Origin: Lachnospiraceae bacterium
GTDB taxonomy: Bacteria; Bacillota; Clostridia; Lachnospirales; Lachnospiraceae
NCBI GenBank assembly: GCA_902363555.1
Contig: CABJAM010000008.1
Span: forward strand, 1 to 64,000
Length of the DNA: 64,000 nt
Reading direction: 5' to 3'
The notes beneath the pieces are model-generated. The model was not told the origin of the DNA. It did no database searches and saw only the letters and a list, made by a program, of their open reading frames with translations. A program made the position numbers and the translations under genes. Positions 42,549-50,454 of this stretch are shown piece by piece (position 1 is the stretch's first letter; each line of letters begins with the position of its first letter).

Positions 42549-43793
42549 TTACGATTCTTTTGTTTCCTCTTCCGGAAATACGGCCCGGTACTCATCGATC
42601 AGGCCTTCCTTCCCGCGGTATTTCAATCCTTTATGGATCAGTTTCTTGACAACATCATAAATAACCGCAAAAACCGGAACGCCCACGATCATGCCGATAA
42701 ACCCGAACAGCCCGCCAAAGGTGAGAATGGCAAACAGCACCCAGAAGCTGGACAGCCCGGTAATATTGCCCAGAATCCTCGGGCCAAGGATATTGCCATC
42801 AAACTGCTGCAACACGATAACAAAAATAAGGAAGCCGACACACTTGGCCGGACTGACCATTAATATGAGCAAGGCGGAGGGCACCGCTCCCAGATATGGT
42901 CCAAAAAAGGGAATGATGTTGGTCACGCCAACGATCACGCTGACGAGCATAGCGTAGGGCATTTGAAAAATCCACATAAAAAGGAAGCAGATAACGCCAA
43001 TGATGGCCGAATCCAGAAGCTTTCCATTGATAAAGCCGCAGAACATCCGATCTGCATATTTCGTCTCATCGATGATTGCTTTAGCCCAGCGTTCCCGGAT
43101 AAGGCTGTGTACGATCATCTGGCTCTGGATGGCAAACCGCTTCCTGCTGCCCAATAGATAAATCGCCACGATCACACCGATAAAAAGATTCATAACAACA
43201 TTCACAATGCTGACAACACCGGAGGTCACGCCATCAACCAGCATCTGGAGATTCGGAAGGATCGACTCCTGTATCCACAGCCCAAATTTATCGGTGATCC
43301 CCTCAGAAATACTGTCAATATAATTTTTCAGAACCGGCTGATCGCCCAGATATTGAGTGATCCAGTCTGTGAACCGCTCAATACTGCTGGGCACCATGGC
43401 CACGATCCCCGACAAACTGCTCAACACCTGGGGAATGACCATCATCAGCAGAGTCACCACAATGGCAATCCCTAAAACAATTCCGGTCAATATGCTCAGC
43501 GAGGCTGCCACACCTTCCGCCCGCTTCCATGGCTTCTTCCCTTTTTTTGTAAGAAGCCGCAGGTAAAAACGATCCAGCACATTGCACACCGGCTTTAACA
43601 GATAGGCAATCACAGCGCCATAGATAAAGGGCATGAGTATGGCCAAAAGCCTGCCCACACCGGACCGGATGTTATCCATAAAAAACAGGATAAAAAATAA
43701 AAGTATGGCCAGCGCCAGTGCGCCAAAAAGCGTCAGCATACGATATATATAATAGCGTCTTCGTTGATTTTTCATTACAATCGTCTCCCTCAT
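42549..43793 (-). CDS. AI-2E family transporter
   Basis: 414 residues with about eight helices in the family pattern: three N-terminal helices, a soluble region, then conserved GVTNIIPFFGPYLGAVPSAL and GNITGLSSFWVLFAILTFGGLFG. Members export autoinducer-2 or act as Na+/H+ antiporters; the role here is not clear. It reads toward the Cys-rich gene and shares its terminator. Confidence 0.87.
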   Translation of the reverse strand: MRETIVMKNQRRRYYIYRMLTLFGALALAILLFFILFFMDNIRSGVGRLLAILMPFIYGAVIAYLLKPVCNVLDRFYLRLLTKKGKKPWKRAEGVAASLSILTGIVLGIAIVVTLLMMVIPQVLSSLSGIVAMVPSSIERFTDWITQYLGDQPVLKNYIDSISEGITDKFGLWIQESILPNLQMLVDGVTSGVVSIVNVVMNLFIGVIVAIYLLGSRKRFAIQSQMIVHSLIRERWAKAIIDETKYADRMFCGFINGKLLDSAIIGVICFLFMWIFQMPYAMLVSVIVGVTNIIPFFGPYLGAVPSALLILMVSPAKCVGFLIFVIVLQQFDGNILGPRILGNITGLSSFWVLFAILTFGGLFGFIGMIVGVPVFAVIYDVVKKLIHKGLKYRGKEGLIDEYRAVFPEEETKES

Positions 43794-43875
43794 TTGTACT
43801 TACCACTGGTTTTAGTATAGCACACCGTTCCCGATTGTGAAAGCATCATTTCGCTGGCTTTAGCTCCCTTCCTTC

Positions 43876-43900
43876 GGCTCGTTGCTTCGCGCACACCGCA
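43876..43900. repeat. dispersed repeat family A, short copy 2
   Basis: GGCTCGTTGCTTCGCGCA directly beside the tsf terminator, identical over 17 bases to the 3' block of copy 3 at 55.6 kb. Confidence 0.65.
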
Positions 43901-43901
43901 A

Positions 43902-43937
43902 AAAAGCGGCCATACATTTTACTGTACAACCGCTTTT
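43902..43937 (-). terminator. terminator after tsf
   Basis: AAAAGCGG (43902-43909) pairs with CCGCTTTT (43930-43937), with an inner TAC/GTA pairing. The U-run is on the minus strand. Confidence 0.75.
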
Positions 43938-43958
43938 AAATAAAGCTTTGCCGGGGGA

Positions 43959-44885
43959 TTACATACCGGCCTGCTTAGCAACCTCTGCTGCGAAATCATC
44001 CTCGCGTTTTTCCAGACCTTCACCGGTCTCAAAACGTACGAAGGATTTCACCTTGATTGGTGCGCCTACTTCTTTTGCAACGCTGTCTACATACTTCTGA
44101 ACGGTCAAATCGCCATCCTTAACGTAAACCTGATCCACAAGGCAAACTTCCTTTAATTCCTTGTTGAGACGGCCGATGATCATCTTATCGATGATATTTT
44201 CCGGCTTGTCCGGATTTTCGTTCATTGCTGCAACCTTCAAGATTTCTCTCTCTTTTTCGATGAAGTCTGCTGGAACTTCGCTTCTGTCCACATATTTCGG
44301 GTTCATAGCTGCAATCTGCATAGCTACGTTCTTGCCGCATTCGTGAACAGCTTCGCCATCGGCTGTGGTTTCAAGCTCCACAACAACACCGATCTTGCCG
44401 CCGGCATGGATGTAGCTTGTAACTACGCCATTGTCTGTGGAAACCTTCTGGAATCTGCGGATGCTCAGTTTTTCACCGATAACGGCGATCTTCTGGGAAA
44501 GAGCCTGCTCTACGGTTACGGAAGGATCTTCTGCCCAGCTTTCAGCCATGAAAGCTTCCAGTGTTTCTGCTTTTGTATCAAGAGCCTGTGCTGCAACCTT
44601 TGCAACATAAGCCTGGAAATCTGCATTTTTAGCAACGAAGTCGGTTTCGGAGTTTACTTCAACGATCGCTGCTGCTTTGCCGCAATCGCAGGCTTTAATA
44701 GCCACGATACCTTCGGCTGCCACACGGTTGGCTTTTTTAGCCATAGCTGCAAGACCTTTTTCTCTTAAAAACTCAACGGCCTTTTCCATGTCGCCATTGG
44801 TTTCGTTCAGAGCTTTTTTGCAGTCCATCATACCGGCGCCTGTTGCTTCTCTCAGTTCTTTTACCATTGCTGCTGTAATTGCCAT
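43959..44885 (-). CDS. tsf: translation elongation factor Ts
   Basis: Nucleotide exchange factor for EF-Tu. At 308 residues it is full length. The N-terminal UBA-like domain, MAITAAMVKELREATGAGMM then DCKKALNETNGD, is diagnostic, followed by AAIVEVNSETDFVAKN. It follows rpsB in the same direction. The pairing is universal, but pyrH, which normally follows, is 17 kb away. Confidence 0.97.
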   Translation of the reverse strand: MAITAAMVKELREATGAGMMDCKKALNETNGDMEKAVEFLREKGLAAMAKKANRVAAEGIVAIKACDCGKAAAIVEVNSETDFVAKNADFQAYVAKVAAQALDTKAETLEAFMAESWAEDPSVTVEQALSQKIAVIGEKLSIRRFQKVSTDNGVVTSYIHAGGKIGVVVELETTADGEAVHECGKNVAMQIAAMNPKYVDRSEVPADFIEKEREILKVAAMNENPDKPENIIDKMIIGRLNKELKEVCLVDQVYVKDGDLTVQKYVDSVAKEVGAPIKVKSFVRFETGEGLEKREDDFAAEVAKQAGM

Positions 44886-44975
44886 GATTTAATTCCTCCA
44901 AAATTTTAGTCGATTTGATAAACACTGCGGTTTTAACGGCAGCCCCTTAGCTGCTCATATCCATACCGCAACGAT

Positions 44976-45015
44976 AAATACATCTGCGCACGGAAAATCC
45001 GCCGCAGATGTGTTT
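44976..45015 (-). other. hairpin between rpsB and tsf
   Basis: AAATACATCTGCG (44976-44988) pairs with 45003-45015 with one G-U pair. No strong U-run; probably an attenuator or RNA processing/stability structure that sets the S2:Ts ratio. Confidence 0.5.
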
Positions 45016-45030
45016 AATGGGTTCGTAATC

Positions 45031-45768
45031 TTATGCTTCTAAAGCTTCCTCTGCTGCTTCTTCAACCGGAGCTTCATCATACTGCTCGCCCTGGTTTGCT
45101 TCGATTACAGCATCGGCCATTTTGGAAACGATCAATTTAACGGCTCTGATGGCATCATCATTACCTGGAATTACATAATCAAGCTCTTCAGGATCACAGT
45201 TTGTATCAGCGATACCAATTAAAGGAATACCTAAAATGTGAGCTTCCTGGATACAGATTCTTTCTTTTCTCGGGTCAACTACGAAGATCGCATCCGGAGC
45301 TTTCTTCATATCTTTGATACCGCCAAGGTTCTTTTCCAGTTTTTCCCATTCTTTCTTTAATGCTGTAACTTCTTTCTTAGGAAGAACATCAAATGTTCCG
45401 TCTTCAGACATAGCTTCGATCTCTTTTAAACGATTGATCCGGCTCTGAATGGTCTTAAAGTTGGTCAGCATACCGCCTAACCATCTCTGGTTTACGTAGA
45501 ACATACCGCAGCGCTCTGCTTCGGTCTTGATGGCATCCTGTGCCTGTTTCTTTGTGCCGACAAAAAGGATCTTACCGCCTTCAGCAACGATATCCTTGAT
45601 AGCATTGTATGCATCGTCTACCATACCTACAGATTTCTGTAAGTCGATGATGTAGATACCGTTTCTTTCGGTGTAGATGTACTCTGCCATTTTCGGGTTC
45701 CATCTTCTTGTCTGATGTCCGAAATGCACACCGGCTTCAAGTAACTGTTTCATAGAAATAACGCTCAT
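45031..45768 (-). CDS. rpsB: 30S ribosomal protein S2
   Basis: 245 residues, full length, from MSVISMKQLLEAGVHFGHQT, then RRWNPKMAEYIYTERNGIYI. The C-terminal tail is acidic (APVEEAAEEALEA), as in many Firmicutes. An AGGAGG site precedes the ATG. First gene of the rpsB-tsf operon. Confidence 0.98.
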   Translation of the reverse strand: MSVISMKQLLEAGVHFGHQTRRWNPKMAEYIYTERNGIYIIDLQKSVGMVDDAYNAIKDIVAEGGKILFVGTKKQAQDAIKTEAERCGMFYVNQRWLGGMLTNFKTIQSRINRLKEIEAMSEDGTFDVLPKKEVTALKKEWEKLEKNLGGIKDMKKAPDAIFVVDPRKERICIQEAHILGIPLIGIADTNCDPEELDYVIPGNDDAIRAVKLIVSKMADAVIEANQGEQYDEAPVEEAAEEALEA

Positions 45769-45887
45769 AATTTACCTCCTGGTTTTGCTTCCGCAGCTTT
45801 CAACTCTTCCGGAAAACCTTACCACCCGCCACGTGGCGGATATTGGGGCACCGTTCCGGAAAATCGGTCTGCGTGTTAAATTTTACC
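45769..45887 (-). promoter_or_regulatory. rpsB 5' leader
   Basis: About 115 nt between the predicted start site and the ribosome binding site. It contains the perfect palindrome CCGCCACGTGGCGG (45826-45839) and a second pairing of TTCCGG elements. It may bind S2 for autoregulation, which is known for rpsB in other bacteria; inferred only. Confidence 0.4.
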
Positions 45888-45893
45888 GGAGTA

Positions 45894-45922
45894 ATTATAG
45901 CATATGGATGGCGTGTCCGCAA
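45894..45922 (-). promoter_or_regulatory. promoter of rpsB-tsf
   Basis: TTGCGG (45922-45917), 17 bp, TATAAT (45899-45894) on the minus strand. Confidence 0.65.
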
Positions 45923-46042
45923 GCTTTTTCTTCGCGATTCTTCAAAAAATCCCGATTTTATTACTATTCACTGGCGGCCAGTAAACAGTAACATATAGAA
46001 ATGAAGGAATATTTGTTAATTGTACACCTATATCACATTTTA

Positions 46043-46051
46043 TGATATAAT
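46043..46051 (+). promoter_or_regulatory. extended -10 promoter of small toxin gene
   Basis: TGATATAAT, an exact extended -10 element, about 50 bp before the small gene. A -35-like TTGTAC lies at 46020-46025 with a long spacing. Confidence 0.55.
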
Positions 46052-46099
46052 AATACCGTTACCGCCTCCTATATCCGGTACGGAAGGGAGGTGTTCGAT

Positions 46100-46186
46100 T
46101 TGGACATGCTTATATCTCTTATTATAGCTGTTATGGCAAGTGTAGTTAGCCACTTCATTTGCAAATGGTTGGACAGCGATAAGTAG
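46100..46186 (+). CDS. 28-residue hydrophobic type I toxin-like peptide
   Basis: A TTG start with GGGAGGTG 8 bp upstream encodes a 28-residue peptide: MDMLISLIIAVMASVVSHF followed by ICKWLDSDK. One membrane helix with a short charged tail is the build of the holin-like/Fst-TxpA group of type I toxins, which damage membranes when over-produced. A strong terminator follows 48 bp later, and a good promoter beyond it reads back toward the gene, as expected for an antisense antitoxin RNA. An internal ATG (46106) is an alternative start. Confidence 0.7.
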   Translation: MDMLISLIIAVMASVVSHFICKWLDSDK

Positions 46187-46233
46187 TCGGTAATCAGCCT
46201 ATGGCATAAGCCACCATAATCAACGGAATAGAA

Positions 46234-46259
46234 AACCCCAGAGCGGCAACTCTGGGGTT
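46234..46259. terminator. shared terminator of the toxin mRNA
   Basis: AACCCCAGAG (46234-46243) pairs with 46250-46259, T-rich on both sides (GTTTTCGTTTG and AAAACCCC). It would end the toxin message; the antisense RNA would overlap it. Confidence 0.85.
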
Positions 46260-46302
46260 TTCGTTTGTTGTCCGATATGGATAACTTATATCTCTTAGCC
46301 TG
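46240..46302 (-). ncRNA. predicted antisense antitoxin RNA
   Basis: Transcription from the minus promoter at 46308-46336 would start near 46301 and run through the terminator hairpin, pairing with the 3' end of the toxin mRNA. Length and 3' end are guesses. Confidence 0.45.
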
Positions 46303-46307
46303 ATAAC

Positions 46308-46336
46308 AGTATAGCATATGCACAAACAGATTACAA
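46308..46336 (-). promoter_or_regulatory. antisense promoter
   Basis: TTGTAA (46336-46331), 17 bp, TATACT (46313-46308). It faces the toxin gene and has no protein gene downstream of it on that strand, which is the best evidence for an RNA product. Confidence 0.65.
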
Positions 46337-46424
46337 TATACTTGTTGAATGTAGTTGATTTATTGTTACTGTTCGTTGGCCAATATAATAATAATAATAT
46401 AGTAACCTTCTTTGCAGCAGATCC

Positions 46425-46452
46425 TTGACTTTTATCGAGCAGGTGATACAAT
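46425..46452 (+). promoter_or_regulatory. promoter of the AAA ATPase gene
   Basis: TTGACT (46425-46430), 16 bp, TACAAT (46447-46452) with an upstream TG (extended -10). Confidence 0.6.
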
Positions 46453-46499
46453 ATAATTATAATTATGATAAATGAAATTATACTAATTGGAGGTGTGCC

Positions 46500-47918
46500 A
46501 TGAAGTTCATAGGCAGGCAAACGGAGCTCAAAACCCTTGAAACGGAATATCTCAGAAACAGTGGATTTACTGTAATCTACGGGCGGCGCCGCGTGGGAAA
46601 AACTACTTTGATCAAAGAGTTCATTAAAAATAAGACCGCCTTTTATTTTTTAGCCACAGAAGAAATCGAGGTCCAGAGCATGAAACGGCTGGCAGGAGTC
46701 ATCTCCCGGACCACAGGAAACAAAATGCTTCAAAAAGTAACCTTCTCCGATTGGATGGATTTATTCCATATAATAGCAGATTATCATCCTGACGAAAAAA
46801 AGGTACTGGTCATTGATGAATTTCCCTATCTGGTAAAAACCAACGCCGCATTTCCTTCAATCCTGCAAAATGCGTGGGACGAAATACTCAGGGATAATAA
46901 TGTGATGCTGATTGTCTGCGGATCTCTGATGGGAATGATGCAAAAACACGCACTCTCCTACGAAAGCCCTCTGTATGGCCGCAGGACAGCGCAGATCCGG
47001 CTGATGCCTCTTCCATTTACGGATGTTTATGCCACACAGACTCTTTCCTTTGAACATGCCGTCGAGCAATATGCCATCACCGGCGGTGTTCCAAAATATA
47101 TGGAGTTCTTCGAGGATGGGGATGATCTGCTGCAACAGGTAGATTCAGTTATCCTGTCAAAAAATGGGTTTTTATATGAGGAGCCGAATTTCCTCTTAAA
47201 AGACGAGGTTATATCCGCAATCAACTATTTTTCCATTATCAGAGCCATAGCGGATGGAAATCACAAACTGGGGAAGATTTCCCAGGTTTTAGGAACGGAT
47301 ACGTCCTCACTGACGCCCTATCTTTCCACCCTTGGTGACCTTGGATTCATTGTTAAAGAGACACCGATCACCGAGAAAAACCCGGAGAAATCCAGAAAAG
47401 GGCTTTATTTTATAGCAGATAATTTTATGCGTTTTTGGTTTAAGTATATCTATCCATTTAAAGGCGAGCTGGAATTAGACAACATGCAGATCGTACGGGA
47501 TGAGCTTCAAAAGGATTTCAAGCAGAAATTTGTCGCATTTGCTTATGAAGATATGTGCAAAGCGATATTTGCCAATCTTTGCAGATTACAGGCAATTTCA
47601 TTTGTTCCTTCCCGCATCGGCGCCTACTGGCTCAATGACCTGAATCAGGATACAGAAATTGATGTGATGGCAGTGGACCATCAAAACAGACGCTTCTTCG
47701 CCGGCGAGTGCAAGTATCGCAGCGAGCCGGTGGACGCTCCTGTATACTTTGCTCTGCGCGAAAAAGTGCAGACCTCCACAGATATACAGACAGCCTTTCG
47801 GGGATATGAGGCTATTTACGGTATTTTTTCAAAAAGCGGTTTCACCCGGCGGCTTCAGGAGCTGGCCAGGAATGCACCTGCGCTGCTCCTTATCAATGAG
47901 GATCATATTATAGAATGA
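46500..47918 (+). CDS. AAA-type ATPase with DUF234-like nuclease-fold C-terminus
   Basis: 472 residues. Walker A is VIYGRRRVGKTTLI (about residues 24-37), Walker B KKVLVIDEFPYL, then an arginine-bearing ATPase lid and a winged-helix segment (KISQVLGTDTSSLTPYLSTL). The C-terminal 120 residues match DUF234, with a nuclease-like core in DTEIDVMAVDHQNRRFFAGECK (D...ExK). This archaeal-type ATPase group is widely distributed in anaerobes with no established role; proposed links are to defence or DNA transactions. GGAGGTG lies before the ATG. It is the only gene here on the plus strand besides the toxin and is monocistronic. Confidence 0.87.
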   Translation: MKFIGRQTELKTLETEYLRNSGFTVIYGRRRVGKTTLIKEFIKNKTAFYFLATEEIEVQSMKRLAGVISRTTGNKMLQKVTFSDWMDLFHIIADYHPDEKKVLVIDEFPYLVKTNAAFPSILQNAWDEILRDNNVMLIVCGSLMGMMQKHALSYESPLYGRRTAQIRLMPLPFTDVYATQTLSFEHAVEQYAITGGVPKYMEFFEDGDDLLQQVDSVILSKNGFLYEEPNFLLKDEVISAINYFSIIRAIADGNHKLGKISQVLGTDTSSLTPYLSTLGDLGFIVKETPITEKNPEKSRKGLYFIADNFMRFWFKYIYPFKGELELDNMQIVRDELQKDFKQKFVAFAYEDMCKAIFANLCRLQAISFVPSRIGAYWLNDLNQDTEIDVMAVDHQNRRFFAGECKYRSEPVDAPVYFALREKVQTSTDIQTAFRGYEAIYGIFSKSGFTRRLQELARNAPALLLINEDHIIE

Positions 47919-47921
47919 CAT

Positions 47922-47983
47922 AAAAACACCTGACTTTCATGTCTACACGGAACATAACGTGCCCATGAAAGTCAGGTGTTTTT
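47922..47983. terminator. long bidirectional terminator
   Basis: Perfect 20-bp arms: 47922-47941 and 47964-47983 (core CACCTGACTTTCATG). A/T runs at the outer ends serve both the ATPase gene (+) and pgmB (-). Confidence 0.9.
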
Positions 47984-47992
47984 CAATAAAAG

Positions 47993-48664
47993 TTATTCCA
48001 TATTAAAAGCTTTTTTGACAAGCTCCAGCTTCAATTCCCCGGTAGTCACCAGCAGATCCGCTTCCTCCATCTCACTGGGCGTTCCCACGCCCACCGCCTT
48101 CATTCCGGCGCGGTGGATGGCCTCAACGCCGGTCCGAGCGTCCTCAACACCGATGCACACTTCGGGTGTCAGCGAAAAGGCTTCCATGCCCGCCAGGAAA
48201 ATATCCGGAAACGGCTTGGCATTGGGCACCTTTGCAGCATCGGCCACATAATTAAAGTAGTCTTCAAGCTCCAATTGTTTGAGAATAAATGGCGCATTCT
48301 TGCTCACCGAAGCCAGGGCGATCTTAATACCGGCGGCTTTCAGTTCATTAAGAAAGTCCATGATTCCCGGAAGAACATCCGCAGGTGTGATCTGCTTGAT
48401 CAATTCCTTATAATTATCATTCTTCTTTTCAGCCATGGAAAACTTCTCTTCATCGGTGTATTTGTCACAGGCATTTCCATTGGCCAGAATCAATTCCAGG
48501 CTTTCCATGCGGGATACGCCCTTGAGCTTTTCATTGTAAGCCTCGTCGAAATCGATCCCCAGCTCATCAGCCAGCGCTTTCCATGCCAGATAATGATATT
48601 TTGCGGAATCTGTAATGACTCCGTCCAGGTCGAAAATGACTGCCTTTAACTTATTTTTCTCCAT
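47993..48664 (-). CDS. pgmB: beta-phosphoglucomutase
   Basis: Converts beta-glucose 1-phosphate to glucose 6-phosphate. The HAD-superfamily nucleophile motif is VIFDLDGVITDSAKYHYLAW (Asp10/Asp12 type), followed by LKGVSRMESLELIL (cap substrate loop), LASVSKNAPFILKQL and GVEDARTGVEAIHRAGM. 223 residues, normal. It ends the sugar operon and uses the product of the GH65 phosphorylase encoded upstream. Overlaps the permease stop by 14 bases. Confidence 0.95.
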   Translation of the reverse strand: MEKNKLKAVIFDLDGVITDSAKYHYLAWKALADELGIDFDEAYNEKLKGVSRMESLELILANGNACDKYTDEEKFSMAEKKNDNYKELIKQITPADVLPGIMDFLNELKAAGIKIALASVSKNAPFILKQLELEDYFNYVADAAKVPNAKPFPDIFLAGMEAFSLTPEVCIGVEDARTGVEAIHRAGMKAVGVGTPSEMEEADLLVTTGELKLELVKKAFNME

Positions 48665-49481
48665 CCATTCGTACTCCTACTAAGAAATATTTATTAAATA
48701 TGAGATAAATGATTATGATCGGAAATACCGATATACAGGCCGCCGCCATAACCTGGTGCCACATAGTACCCGCATTTTGCGACTGGAAGCTTTGAAGGCC
48801 CAGCGTCAGCGTGTACTTGGACGGCGACTTGATGTAGAGCATGGGCTTTGTAAATTCATTCCAGAAGCCCATGAATACAAAGATGGCCTGGGTGGCGATG
48901 GTGGGCCGTGCCAGAGGCATGCAGATCCTAAAGAACCTGGCGTATCTGCCAAGACCGTCGATGCTGGCCGCTTCCTCCACTTCTCTCGGGAAGTTCATAA
49001 AAAACTGGCGCATCAGGAAAATATTTCCGATATTGGCGGCCGCCGGTAAAATCAGTGCGGAATAGGAATCCAGAAGCCCAAGTCTTTGTAAAATCAAATA
49101 GTTGGGGATCAGGAGCACCTGTGCCGGCACCATCATCAGCGCCAGGAGCAGATGATAGATCTTGTCTCTCCCCGGAAATGACAGGCGGGATAAGGAATAG
49201 CCGGCCATTGTATTGATGAAAATATTTACCGTCGTTCCGATCACCGAAATGATCAGCGAGTTCAAAAACCATTTTGGAAATAAGGAGGAACGTCCAAAAA
49301 TGTATTTGTAGTTGTCCAGAGACATATTCTCCGAGATTAAGGACAGGTTACCACCCACGATCTCCTTTAATGGTTTAAAGGAAGCCGATACCATCCAGAG
49401 GAACGGGTAAATCGTAGCCACTGCGACGGCGATCAGGATGATATATAAAACAATTCTTCCCGGACTTACTTTTTTCTTCAT
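48651..49481 (-). CDS. carbohydrate ABC transporter permease (MalG-like)
   Basis: 276 residues, six helices, with the EAA loop EEAASIDGLGRYARFFRICMPL that contacts the ATPase. It forms the channel with the adjacent MalF-like permease. No ATPase gene is in the operon, so a shared MsmK/UgpC-type ATPase elsewhere is expected, as is common in Clostridia. Confidence 0.93.
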   Translation of the reverse strand: MKKKVSPGRIVLYIILIAVAVATIYPFLWMVSASFKPLKEIVGGNLSLISENMSLDNYKYIFGRSSLFPKWFLNSLIISVIGTTVNIFINTMAGYSLSRLSFPGRDKIYHLLLALMMVPAQVLLIPNYLILQRLGLLDSYSALILPAAANIGNIFLMRQFFMNFPREVEEAASIDGLGRYARFFRICMPLARPTIATQAIFVFMGFWNEFTKPMLYIKSPSKYTLTLGLQSFQSQNAGTMWHQVMAAACISVFPIIIIYLIFNKYFLVGVRMDGEK

Positions 49482-49496
49482 ATACTTCCGCCCCCC

Positions 49497-50417
49497 TTAA
49501 TAGACTCTTTCTTCATTGTTGGCCTTCTCTGCAAGTCTGGAAATGATCATAATGATCACAGCCAGAACAAGCGCCAGTGTGGCCGCGTAACCCATGGCAT
49601 TTTGCGTACCGAAGGCGTATTTATAAACCATCAGCGAGACGGTCAGCGTCGAGTTGGACGGACCGCCGGAGCCATTGGAGAAAATATAGGCCTGATCGAA
49701 CATCTGCAATGTGCCGATAATACTTGTGAGCAGTACATAGGTTGTCAATGGTTTCAAATAGGGCACGGTAATGTACCAGAAGCGCTTGAGCGGTCCGGCT
49801 CCGTCGATCCCCGCCGCCTCATACATGGCAGCGGGAAGATCCTGGAGACTGGCCAGGTACATGGTCGTATACATAGGTATGGTCGACCATATATTCATAA
49901 CCATAATAACTTTCAGGGCAAATGCCGGTTCCTGGAGGAAATTGATTCCCTGGTCAACGATGTGCAGGTTCATCAGCAGGCCGTTGATCGGACCGGTGAC
50001 GCTGAACATGAACATGAAGATCATGGTCAGCGCGGAGCTGGAGGTCAGGGTCGGAAGGAAATATACGGTACGGAAAAAGTATTTTCCTTTAATCTTACTG
50101 TTGAGTACGGCCGATATGATCAGGGCCAGCACTGTCTGTATAGGTACGACCACGACTGAGAACATCAAAGTGTTTTTCAGTCCGACTCTGGCGACATCAT
50201 CGGTAAACACACGCTTGTAGTTCTTCAGTCCGACAAATTCATAGGTGTTTGTAAAAAGATTCACCTTGTGAAAGGACAGGTAAATAACGAACAACACCGA
50301 AAGTCCGATGAAGATGGACAGTATGACAATTGCCGGGGTCAGGAATACATATCCCTGTCGGTGCTCCATTTTTTCATACTTTGTATACTTACGTTTTTCG
50401 GTCTTTGTCTTCCCCAC
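49497..50417 (-). CDS. sugar ABC transporter permease (MalF-like)
   Basis: 306 residues, six helices plus a basic N-terminus (GKTKTEKRKYTKYEKMEHRQ). The EAA loop reads YEAAGIDGAGPLKRFWYITVP. Works with the MalG-like permease and lipoprotein. Gap to the next gene is 15 bp. Confidence 0.93.
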   Translation of the reverse strand: MGKTKTEKRKYTKYEKMEHRQGYVFLTPAIVILSIFIGLSVLFVIYLSFHKVNLFTNTYEFVGLKNYKRVFTDDVARVGLKNTLMFSVVVVPIQTVLALIISAVLNSKIKGKYFFRTVYFLPTLTSSSALTMIFMFMFSVTGPINGLLMNLHIVDQGINFLQEPAFALKVIMVMNIWSTIPMYTTMYLASLQDLPAAMYEAAGIDGAGPLKRFWYITVPYLKPLTTYVLLTSIIGTLQMFDQAYIFSNGSGGPSNSTLTVSLMVYKYAFGTQNAMGYAATLALVLAVIIMIISRLAEKANNEERVY

Positions 50418-50454
50418 AGGCTTTCATCTCCATTCTTATACGGAAGCCCCAGGC

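Noticed and set aside
45769..45887. A riboswitch in the rpsB leader
   Set aside because: There is a palindrome but no recognisable riboswitch core; only a possible S2 autoregulatory leader is noted.
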